In this document: in pieces, positions 1 to 6,540 of the stretch
How positions within the stretch are numbered: the stretch's first letter is position 1
How the letters are laid out: every line of letters begins with the position of its first letter
Source of the DNA: Woeseia sp.
GTDB lineage: Bacteria; Pseudomonadota; Gammaproteobacteria; Steroidobacterales; Woeseiaceae
Reading direction: 5' to 3'
DNA: 11,074 nt
Assembly (NCBI GenBank): GCA_003229095.1
Contig: QIHS01000324.1
Location: 1 to 11,074 of the forward strand
The notes under the pieces: generated by a model
What the model was told of the DNA's origin: nothing
What the model saw: only the letters and a program-made list of their open reading frames with translations
The model's database searches: none
Program-made: the position numbers and the translations under genes

Positions 1-70
1 TCTAAGTTGAGTTTTTTAAATTGAGGAAAAATCGAAGATGAGGTACAGATGTATGTGAAAACACCTAAAT

Positions 71-349
71 CTATAACGCTACGGGTATATCCCAGCGGTC
101 GGCTCGCACGCCCTCAACACCCCATAACCAGAGCAAGGATGAGGCGATGTAAACGCCGCCATAAGCCGCATAGGCACGTCCTGCGAAATCAGTCTCAATA
201 TGGGTGAGCAAATAGGCGAATAAGGTAAGTGCCAATACGCCAGGTATGATCCAAAAAACTGATTTTCCGAGCCGTAACCACGCCCAGAAAGCGAAGCAGC
301 CGCCGATTTCCGCTAAGGCAGCTCCGAGATAGATAAGTATCGTCGTCAT
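71..349 (-). CDS. ynfA: YnfA/UPF0060 family small membrane protein, C-terminally truncated
   Basis: The product is a 92-residue hydrophobic protein of the YnfA (UPF0060) family, small inner-membrane proteins related to SMR-type drug efflux transporters. Family features visible are an N-terminal membrane helix with the pattern ALAEIGGCFAFW (about 11-22), a second helix (about 33-49), and the hallmark GRAYAAYGGVYI segment (57-68) that opens the third helix. Family members usually run to about 108 residues and end in a fourth helix after a D-x-W/D motif. Here the reading frame stops five residues after DRWD (84-87), so the last helix is missing. Neither of the other two frames restores it, which points to a rearrangement and not a simple frameshift. 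The ATG overlaps the merR stop codon (ATGA), so translation is probably coupled to merR. The ribosome site is weak. Family assignment is confident; whether the shortened protein works is doubtful. Confidence 0.85.
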   Translation of the reverse strand: MTTILIYLGAALAEIGGCFAFWAWLRLGKSVFWIIPGVLALTLFAYLLTHIETDFAGRAYAAYGGVYIASSLLWLWGVEGVRADRWDIPVAL

Positions 350-771
350 CTGTTGTTCTCATTTTTCTTCGCGCTGTTTTCAGTGAGTGACTGCACGATG
401 GGACAAGGTTCGCTTTTATCGCCACCGTTGCACTCGGTAATGAGTTTTTTTAGCGTCTTGCGAATGGTTTGCAGGTCTTTGATCTGCGCCTCGATCTGGC
501 CAAGCTTCGCCTCGGCCTGCTCACGCACATCATTGCAATGCCCTTCGCCTAATTCCAGCAGGTGAGCGATATCGAGCAAATTAAATCCGAGTTTCTGGGC
601 ACGTTTGATAAAGCGGATTCGATTAATGGTTTCACTGGGGTAAACTCGAAATCCGGCTAATGGCTTGATTGGTTCAACGAGCAATGCGACGCGCTGGTAA
701 TAGCGAATCGTTTCGATATTGACCTCAGCAGCCTTGGCCAGGCGACCGATGGTGAGGGGTGTTTCTGTCAT
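346..771 (-). CDS. merR: MerR, mercury-type transcriptional regulator
   Basis: This is a 141-residue MerR-family regulator, normally a dimer that binds the long-spaced promoter of mercury-resistance genes and activates it on binding Hg(II). The N-terminal winged helix-turn-helix is visible as LTIGRLAKAAEVNIETIRYY (6-25), then GFRVY (40-44) and IRFIKRAQKLGF (52-63). A dimerisation coiled coil follows (about 80-112). The metal ligands are Cys79, Cys114 and Cys123. Their spacing of 35 and 9 equals that of Cys82, Cys117 and Cys126 in Tn501 MerR, and the C-terminal C-P-I loop is present, so Hg(II) sensing is well supported over Zn, Pb or Cu sensing. The start is backed by an AAAGAGG box 8 bases upstream. 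Unusually, no merT, merP or merA gene is divergent or downstream in the window; the only coupled gene is the ynfA homologue. It may be a remnant of a mer locus. Confidence 0.93.
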   Translation of the reverse strand: MTETPLTIGRLAKAAEVNIETIRYYQRVALLVEPIKPLAGFRVYPSETINRIRFIKRAQKLGFNLLDIAHLLELGEGHCNDVREQAEAKLGQIEAQIKDLQTIRKTLKKLITECNGGDKSEPCPIVQSLTENSAKKNENNR

Positions 772-779
772 TTTTTCGG

Positions 780-786
780 CCTCTTT
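780..786 (-). promoter_or_regulatory. ribosome binding site of merR
   Basis: Reading the minus strand, AAAGAGG lies 8 bases before the ATG at 771-769. It fixes the merR start. I searched the roughly 45 bases between here and the upstream gene fragment for the dyad and the 19-base-spaced -35/-10 pair of a mer operator and found none. Confidence 0.6.
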
Positions 787-817
787 CCCAAATTAATCGC
801 TGTAGCTCAATTCTGTA

Positions 818-967
818 TTAGTGCCAGCCCGAAAACTCATAAAATAGGATATTAACGCGCTGTATATCATCGCGAGAACGAGCATAGAATTCAATGTCGG
901 CAATATTGACTTCGCCAAAATGACGTTGTGGGTTTTCACGTGCCGCATTCAATAAGTCCTCGAAACG
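818..967 (-). pseudogene. gene remnant, possibly the C-terminal part of a transposase
   Basis: The minus strand holds a 49-codon open stretch, bounded upstream by an in-frame TAA directly before codon 1 (968-970) and ended by TAA at 818-820. It has no ATG near its beginning and no ribosome site. It reads as normal protein (RFEDLLNAARENP at the start, then HFGEVN, then DIEFYARSRDDI at about 28-39), not as random translation. The segment around FYARSRDDI resembles, from memory, the C-terminal part of some insertion-sequence transposases in which S-R-D-D-I-P precedes a GLQxIY stretch; here the continuation is lost after DDI. It sits exactly between the five-gene operon and merR, so it probably marks an old insertion or recombination junction. 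Alternatives are another decayed gene or chance. I am fairly sure of the open stretch and unsure of its family. Confidence 0.4.
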
Positions 968-997
968 TTATGCTTTGCATGTTAGGAATGAGCACGC

Positions 998-3037
998 TCA
1001 ATCCAACATCCGCGTCAGCATGCAGAGCTGCGCCGCTAAGTTCGCGGCGCAGCTTGAGTCCCACCGGAGGTGATTGGAACGCTTATCAAGTTCCTTCGAT
1101 AGGGTCTCAATGACGTCTGCGAGACGAACAAAACCAGTGTAACGGCCTGTCCGCGAAAGATCGGCCCAATCGTCCGGATTGACCTGGCGCAGCCCCGTCA
1201 ATAGAATCTCCGCGATGTTGTGTCGAAGTTGTCCGGTAAAATCAACGATTGGCGAAGAGACAACATCCGATTCAGCCATATTATACTTCTGAGTCTCGGC
1301 CAGAACCGTGGGATTCGCCAGCCACGGACTGATCGCGATCCGCGACTTGCCTTCGTCAAGAACGACGCTGATCGGCTGAATACAAAGCTCACCACTGACC
1401 AGTCGGAAGTGGCCGCACACAAAACGGATCTGCGCGCCACGCGTTTCCAGTACCGTCGCCAGATCGTGAAACCCGTCCTGCCCTCGTGTATGAAACGAAT
1501 GCATCAGCTTAGCGGTGCCGCCATCACGGTCGTGCAGCGTTGCTGTCAGTTGCTGCGTCACAACATCAAAATCGACGTCGGCGACATTCATCACGCACAC
1601 AACATGCAAGTTTTCTGTGCGCCGACGAGGACGTAGCCAGTCTGGCGGAAGCGATTCAAACCGCTGGCGAAGCTGTGCGAAGGTCTCTACGGCGAATGGC
1701 GGTTTGAGTTGCTCCCATTGAAACGTTTGGGGATTGATCATCAGCTTACTGGTACCGCGAGGCAGAACCAGTTCGTCCGTGGGTGTTTGTTTTCCGGAAC
1801 TCAGCAGTAACTGCGACAGCGACACACTGCCCAGCGAAATGCCACGAGACAGGCTATGAGTCGCAAGATCCGAAAACGATCGTGGCTCGTCACCGTATTC
1901 CGGATAGGGATCGTTGAACGTCTGTTCAATCGCGACGACGGTGCCGCTCTCTGTGTTCTGCAAGAAAGCCTGCAGGGTTGTGTGCTGACGCCCGAGGCGC
2001 ACCCCCAGTCCAACGCCAATGAAGCGTCCTCCTTTGATGTCCGTCCGGCGATCTGACTTCGATCCTCGAACCAACGGCTGTGGCACCGATCCGTTCTGGC
2101 TGCGGATCGACCTCGAACGAGCAATCAGCTCGCCGACCAGACGCACTAGTTCGAGCGCTTCGAATCGGGCATCGTGCTGCTGGTATCGTTCGTACTGATG
2201 GACGATATCGGCTGTCAGTTCGGCTGGCCACACAAGGCCGGACGATCGCAATTGCTTTTCCAGTCGCGTCATTCGCTGCGGCCACGTTGCTGATACACCA
2301 CACAAACCTTCACGACAAAGTTCGAAGATCAATTCCTCGAGTCTTTTCAGTTCGTCGTGCGGTGTAGCAAGTTCTGCTTGCTGAATCGACAACAGGCCGG
2401 CCATGCGACCGGACGGCAAGTCACGAAAGGCCCAGACGGCCTGCGGTATCCAAAGAGACAGCAGCGACTCCGAACAGTCTGCGGTGGCGTAACGAAGATC
2501 TCCGGATACAGGGAAACGCACGGTACACGATTCGTGCAAAAACCGAACCACGGGTTTCGCGCCGCGAGTCAGTTCTGCCAGTACACCGTTTTCGAATACT
2601 TTCCGGGCGCGCGTGATTGCCGCTTTTCGAAACAGTTTGATCAGATCGTCGTCCGTGAATTCGCCTGGATCCCAAGCATCGAGTACCCCGACCTCCTGTT
2701 CGGTCTCCCCTTTGGCGTCAGCGTCTTCGTCTGGTGCTTCAGTCGCCAGAGGGTTGTTTGCCCGATGACGCAACTGATACGCCAACACCGAGCGAACGAT
2801 GTGCCGACTGATGCCAACCACCCCGCTCGAACAATGTGCGTCATGAATCGTTTCTCCGGCAGCGAACGTGCAAACTATTCCGTCCGACCACGTGACAGTC
2901 AGGCGTTCCTCGTTTTCGTTGATCCGGCTGCTCGGTTCGCCACTGGCCAGTTCTCGTTGCGCGTGTTTGACCGTTCCGCGGTTGGTTAATACCGCAAGAT
3001 CATCGAGGGTCAGGGCCTGCAGATCGGATCGCACCAC
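998..3037 (-). CDS. yehQ: SWIM zinc-finger-like protein, YehQ type (last gene of the operon)
   Basis: This is a 679-residue cytoplasmic protein, the last gene of the operon. Residues about 45-90 form a SWIM-like module: a tryptophan-containing strand (TVTWSDGIVCTF, 48-58), a G-x-T-I-x-D turn, then C-S-S (69-71), S-R-H (77-79) and the helix IVRSVLAYQ (80-88). SWIM domains normally bind zinc through C-x-C and C-x-H and mediate protein or nucleic-acid contacts. Here Cys69 and His79 remain, but the second and third cysteines are Ser71 and Ser77. The rest is a large region without motifs I can name, ending in a helical C-terminus. The GTG start (followed by a second GTG) lies 4 bases after the VWA gene stop; no good ribosome site precedes it, which fits translational coupling. 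Assignment to YehQ rests on the SWIM-like region plus the gene order and is good, but its role is unknown. Confidence 0.82.
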   Translation of the reverse strand: MVRSDLQALTLDDLAVLTNRGTVKHAQRELASGEPSSRINENEERLTVTWSDGIVCTFAAGETIHDAHCSSGVVGISRHIVRSVLAYQLRHRANNPLATEAPDEDADAKGETEQEVGVLDAWDPGEFTDDDLIKLFRKAAITRARKVFENGVLAELTRGAKPVVRFLHESCTVRFPVSGDLRYATADCSESLLSLWIPQAVWAFRDLPSGRMAGLLSIQQAELATPHDELKRLEELIFELCREGLCGVSATWPQRMTRLEKQLRSSGLVWPAELTADIVHQYERYQQHDARFEALELVRLVGELIARSRSIRSQNGSVPQPLVRGSKSDRRTDIKGGRFIGVGLGVRLGRQHTTLQAFLQNTESGTVVAIEQTFNDPYPEYGDEPRSFSDLATHSLSRGISLGSVSLSQLLLSSGKQTPTDELVLPRGTSKLMINPQTFQWEQLKPPFAVETFAQLRQRFESLPPDWLRPRRRTENLHVVCVMNVADVDFDVVTQQLTATLHDRDGGTAKLMHSFHTRGQDGFHDLATVLETRGAQIRFVCGHFRLVSGELCIQPISVVLDEGKSRIAISPWLANPTVLAETQKYNMAESDVVSSPIVDFTGQLRHNIAEILLTGLRQVNPDDWADLSRTGRYTGFVRLADVIETLSKELDKRSNHLRWDSSCAANLAAQLCMLTRMLD
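1026..1054 (-). repeat. perfect 11-bp inverted repeat in the 3' end of the yehQ-like gene
   Basis: Two 11-base arms, AGCTGCGCCGC and its exact reverse complement, flank a 7-base loop (1037-1043). They lie 26 bases before the stop codon of the SWIM-like gene and encode a Cys-Ala-Ala-Asn-Leu-Ala-Ala run. The GC-rich stem would fold stably in the operon mRNA. No U-run follows, so it is not a standard intrinsic terminator. It could slow 3'-end decay, pause transcription, or simply reflect alanine-rich coding. Confidence 0.5.
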
Positions 3038-3041
3038 AGGG

Positions 3042-4196
3042 TCAGCGTCGCACTTTTTCTGCGACCCAGATTGCCAGTTCGCCCGGTGTCATTGCCCCGA
3101 CGTGCCAGCCGATTTTCACGAGATTGGCAGCCACCTCGCGATCGTAGGTGGGTTCCGCTTGTTCATCCAATGCCGCCAGGCCGAGACACGTGACACCACT
3201 ATCAATCAGTTGCTTCGCACTGGAATACAGTCGATTGGTCGAACCGCCTTCGTAGAAGTCGGTGATCAATGTGACGATCGTGCGCCGAGGATTTTCCACC
3301 AGATTCAACGCATACGCCACCGCCTGACCGATATCGGTGCCGCCGCCCAGTTGAATTTTCATCAAGGTTTCCACCGGATCGACAATTTGATCAGTCAGAT
3401 CAACCACATTCGTATCAAAAGTACACAGATGGACTTTCATCATCTTCATGTTGTAAAGCACCGACGCCGTGACCGTAGAATGAATGACACTGTCCATCAT
3501 GCTACCGGATTGATCGACTAGAATAATGATCTGCCAGCGATCCACCTGACGTTGTACGCGCGAAAAAAAGAAAGGTGTTTCCACCAATACACGCTGTAAG
3601 TGCGAATCATAGTTTTTCAAGTTACGGCGCAGTGTGGCGTTGATATCAAAGTTCTTAGCGATCTTTAGAAACGAGCGGTTCCGACGATCAACGGATCCTT
3701 GGAAAGCGCTGCGAACCTCTTGCGCGAGTTTATCCATCATCTCTTCAGCCACTTTTCGAACTAAATGTTGCGCGACCTTCAGCACATCTTGATTCATCAG
3801 ATGCTTTGTGCGTAGCACGGCTTTCAACAAGGTCTGATTTGGCTTTGCCCGAGCCAACACGCCCGAATTCGTAACCATTTCATCAAGTTGATATCGCTCC
3901 AGCGCATCTTTTTCGAGTCGTTCGATCGTGTCCTTCGGAAAGAGCTCATGAATCTGGTTGATCCAGTCCGGCACCGTCAACACCGTTTCTTCCAGCCCGC
4001 CTTTGCGTCCCCGCTCCTTCTGCCGAACGTTTCGTTCGCCAGCGTATTCGCGGTCGTAAAGGAATTCCATACAGCCTTCAATTTTCTGGTTTTCAACGCT
4101 GAGTTCGCCGCAGATTTTCTCAGATCCGGTTCCCATCACCAGTCGCCATCGCGACTGCCGCTGCATTGATTTCGATCGTATTTCAGGTTTAGTCAT
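3042..4196 (-). CDS. yehP: VWA-domain protein, YehP type, MoxR partner
   Basis: This is a 384-residue cytoplasmic protein. The C-terminal half (about 222-384) is a von Willebrand factor A domain with a complete MIDAS metal site: D228-Q-S230-G-S232 after a hydrophobic strand (IIILV), Thr287 in GGGTDIG (284-290) and Asp313 in ITDF. Such domains bind Mg2+ or Mn2+ and act as the adaptor that couples a MoxR AAA+ ATPase to its target, as in the RavA-ViaA or BchI-BchD pairs. The N-terminal part (1-210) is helical and contains RWRLVMG (16-22) and the segment LRRNLKNYDSHLQR (189-202) typical of YehP. The start overlaps the end of the DUF5682 gene by 8 bases, and a strong GGAGGA lies 5 bases upstream of this ATG, which favours it over the in-frame ATG at codon 11. 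The MoxR partner is encoded two genes upstream. No signal peptide is seen, so the protein is probably cytosolic. Confidence 0.92.
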   Translation of the reverse strand: MTKPEIRSKSMQRQSRWRLVMGTGSEKICGELSVENQKIEGCMEFLYDREYAGERNVRQKERGRKGGLEETVLTVPDWINQIHELFPKDTIERLEKDALERYQLDEMVTNSGVLARAKPNQTLLKAVLRTKHLMNQDVLKVAQHLVRKVAEEMMDKLAQEVRSAFQGSVDRRNRSFLKIAKNFDINATLRRNLKNYDSHLQRVLVETPFFFSRVQRQVDRWQIIILVDQSGSMMDSVIHSTVTASVLYNMKMMKVHLCTFDTNVVDLTDQIVDPVETLMKIQLGGGTDIGQAVAYALNLVENPRRTIVTLITDFYEGGSTNRLYSSAKQLIDSGVTCLGLAALDEQAEPTYDREVAANLVKIGWHVGAMTPGELAIWVAEKVRR

Positions 4197-6540
4197 ACGA
4201 TTCCTCCAGTCCGTAGTGGCGAACGGCTTCGAACAAGCGCTCTTCGATGGCCAGGGCTTCCACCACCGCGCTGTCGTCGACCGCCAGTTGAATCAAGGGT
4301 TCGACGTTTCTTAATCCGAGTGACTCGAAGAGCGTTGACAGCATGTGATGTTTTTCGCGTGGAGTGAACGACGTGAACGCCAGCCGCAGCGACGGCAGTG
4401 CCGTCTGAAACTGGTCGGCTCCAAACTGCAGCAAGACATCATCAATGGTGCGCACCAATTGTGGATGACGCTGCGCGACTTCCCGCGCGAGCGAGAACAA
4501 GCCCGTCAGGAAATCGCCGAGATGATCGGGGTCTGCAAAGTACATTAGATCACCCAGCACCGTGTCCGCGTTTGTCTGCCCGATTGTCCACAACATTCCT
4601 GCGGCCCCACCTCGAACATGAGGCGGTTTGTGGCTGTCGGCCTGCACGCGAAGCAGGACGCTGCCGAAGTCGCTGTCATTCACTTCCAGTACATCACCGA
4701 CACGCTGATACGTTTCCAGAATTGACTTCATTCCGCGCAGCAGCGTGCCATCGTTGAGAGCGGTCTGTCCCAGCAGTTCCAGCAACCACAACGATCGAGA
4801 AAACGCTTCGTGAACGATGTCGGTCAGCCGCAGCAATCGCGTCGTTCCAAAGGCTTCGTCAAAGCAAAACAAGAACAACAAATGTTCTAGTGCCATTGAT
4901 GCTCGGTCGAACCGAGGTTCGGCGGCAATCATACGTTCCAGCGAATCCAACAGTGCGGGGGAAAGGGTGTCAACGCCGCTTTGAGCGGCTTTGACAAGCA
5001 ATGCAGCAGCCGAGGCCGCATCGGACTGTTGAGCGTCAGCCTCCTCCAGCAACCGTGCTGTCACCGCGTTGCGCAGCGTTGTTCCGTAACGGGATGCTTC
5101 AATACACGACGATTCGAAATCGGGCGTCCACCCTAGCGTCCAGGATTCCCACAACCGTTCCAGGTCGTTGCGCACCAGAAAGTCGGTTCCGCCGTCACAC
5201 CGGAAACCGTCGATTTCCAAGGTCTGAAGTTGATGCAGAAGTCGACTTTTGCAAAGGTCGTCTTGTTCCAGAAGATCGAATTCCACACTTCGAATACTGC
5301 GTTCCAGCTGCAGTTCCAGCATCTCCAATTGCTGGCGAATGTCGCTCACCAGCGGCGGCACACGCGCCCCTTCGGCCAACTGCCCTCGTCGCTTGCCGCG
5401 CAATACCGCATGAACGGCATCGACGAACGGAGATTCACAGCCGTATTCCAGTTCATCCTTGATCAGCGACGACGTCACAGCGTCTATGAGATCCCGTCGC
5501 CACACATGTTGCCGTCCACGCAGCGCCGCAAGAGCTTGAGCCGACGTTTCCACCGCAATCAGGTCAGCGGTACTCAAAATCTGATTTCGTTCGCGCAGCG
5601 CCTCAACCAGGCGGAGCAGCAGCGGCTGGTGATTGAACACTTCGCCCGCTTGTCGCTGTCGCCATGCGTGCTCATAGAATCCCGGATTCGGCATACCCGC
5701 ATCATAACCTGTCAGACTGTCAAGCTGATCGTAGGAGTACGTCGTCAAAACGATTCCGCGATTTGCGGCCTCGATTGCCACCGGTTCCGGCACGTCCGTG
5801 TCGTCGATGCCTGCACACGCGAACCCTTCAGACCGAGCAGCCAAGGCACCGCTGTGAAAACCACCAGTGACGACAAGAATGGGGCCTTGAAACTCACGCC
5901 ACGCGATGTCAATCTGTTTGGTCATAAACGCTTCCCGCTGGCGATCGGAGGCGCTGATGTTTTGTTCCCATTGACGAATGTTCAGGCACAGCGAGTGCGC
6001 TCGGTTCAGGTAATCTGCCAGAGTGATGTCCTGATGAGACTCGATGATTCTATCCCAGAGATCGTCGAAGTCTTCCACCTGCAAACGTTCGCACAACGCT
6101 CGAACGTATCGCCCCCGCCTCAGTTTTGCGTCTGTATAGCGATGAGTCGAACGATCGGTGTCAGCAACGCTGGACCATGGTAAATCGATAAAGCGCAGTG
6201 CGGATCTGGCCTGATGGCCTCGATTGATGGCCGCCCACTCCGGCGAATACTCGCAAAACGGATAATAAACGCCCCGGTGATTTTCCGTTGAGCCGGTATC
6301 GGCACTTCGAAAATAGCTGTAAATCGCGATCGGCAGTTGATGGTCGAGCAGCAGCTCATCGAAGTGTTCATTGTAATCGCTGGGGCCTTCGATCAACACG
6401 GCCGCAGGTTTCAGCGAATCAATCAATTGCCCAACCAGCATCGCAGCGGCCGGACTGTGATGTCGAACCGGAAAGTAGACGACGTCAGCCTTCGTGTCGC
6501 ACAGGCGATCCACAAGTTTCCGAACGTCGGAGTCCTGCAT
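4189..6540 (-). CDS. yehM: DUF5682 family protein, YehM type
   Basis: This is a 783-residue soluble protein. The N-terminal third carries the DUF5682 signature: VYFPVRHHSPAAA (21-33) with His27-His28, VLIEGP (48-53) with Glu51, YYPFCEYSPEW (92-102), REAFM (202-206), VVTGGFHSG (223-231) with His229, and YSYDQLDSLTGYDAGMPNPG (268-287). The order His, Glu in L-I-E-G, an R-E-x-x-M helix and G-x-x-H resembles the active-site layout of the TIKI/TraB/ChaN/EreA hydrolase-like fold, so a hydrolytic role is possible; this is inference. The C-terminal two thirds look all-helical (HEAT-like or superhelical) with no motif I can name. The gene starts at an ATG that overlaps the MoxR stop codon by one base (TGATG) and ends 8 bases inside the VWA gene. 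Its place between the ATPase and the VWA adaptor suggests it is a core component of their complex. Biochemical function is unknown. Confidence 0.88.
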   Translation of the reverse strand: MQDSDVRKLVDRLCDTKADVVYFPVRHHSPAAAMLVGQLIDSLKPAAVLIEGPSDYNEHFDELLLDHQLPIAIYSYFRSADTGSTENHRGVYYPFCEYSPEWAAINRGHQARSALRFIDLPWSSVADTDRSTHRYTDAKLRRGRYVRALCERLQVEDFDDLWDRIIESHQDITLADYLNRAHSLCLNIRQWEQNISASDRQREAFMTKQIDIAWREFQGPILVVTGGFHSGALAARSEGFACAGIDDTDVPEPVAIEAANRGIVLTTYSYDQLDSLTGYDAGMPNPGFYEHAWRQRQAGEVFNHQPLLLRLVEALRERNQILSTADLIAVETSAQALAALRGRQHVWRRDLIDAVTSSLIKDELEYGCESPFVDAVHAVLRGKRRGQLAEGARVPPLVSDIRQQLEMLELQLERSIRSVEFDLLEQDDLCKSRLLHQLQTLEIDGFRCDGGTDFLVRNDLERLWESWTLGWTPDFESSCIEASRYGTTLRNAVTARLLEEADAQQSDAASAAALLVKAAQSGVDTLSPALLDSLERMIAAEPRFDRASMALEHLLFLFCFDEAFGTTRLLRLTDIVHEAFSRSLWLLELLGQTALNDGTLLRGMKSILETYQRVGDVLEVNDSDFGSVLLRVQADSHKPPHVRGGAAGMLWTIGQTNADTVLGDLMYFADPDHLGDFLTGLFSLAREVAQRHPQLVRTIDDVLLQFGADQFQTALPSLRLAFTSFTPREKHHMLSTLFESLGLRNVEPLIQLAVDDSAVVEALAIEERLFEAVRHYGLEESYD
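4202..4207 (-). promoter_or_regulatory. strong Shine-Dalgarno of the VWA gene inside the DUF5682 gene
   Basis: GGAGGA on the minus strand sits 5 bases before the ATG at 4196-4194 and within the last codons of the upstream gene. It is the best ribosome site inside the operon, the other internal starts being weak and probably coupled. This may let the VWA protein be made in higher amounts than its neighbours. Confidence 0.7.

Noticed and set aside
1..70. AT-rich left end as a possible insertion-sequence end
   Set aside because: No inverted repeat matching the right-hand element end and no direct repeat could be seen; nothing supports a defined element here.
49..207. Small plus-strand frame starting at ATG 49 with a GAGG box 5 bases upstream
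   Set aside because: It overlaps the ynfA homologue in antisense and becomes Arg/His-rich and non-protein-like after about 20 codons; the first residues might be the start of another gene cut at the junction but I cannot support it.
772..817. Possible mer operator/promoter upstream of merR
   Set aside because: No dyad with GTAC-like arms and no 19-base-spaced -35/-10 pair is visible on either strand.
2357..3521. Plus-strand open frames of 210 and 217 codons opposite the SWIM-like and VWA genes
   Set aside because: Both are mirror frames of real genes, rich in Arg, Cys and Ser with no recognisable motif, and lack good ribosome sites.
5230..6183. Long plus-strand open frame (317 codons) opposite the DUF5682 gene
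   Set aside because: It is antisense to a clearly recognisable protein gene; its translation has no domain-like pattern, and the minus-strand frame carries all family motifs.
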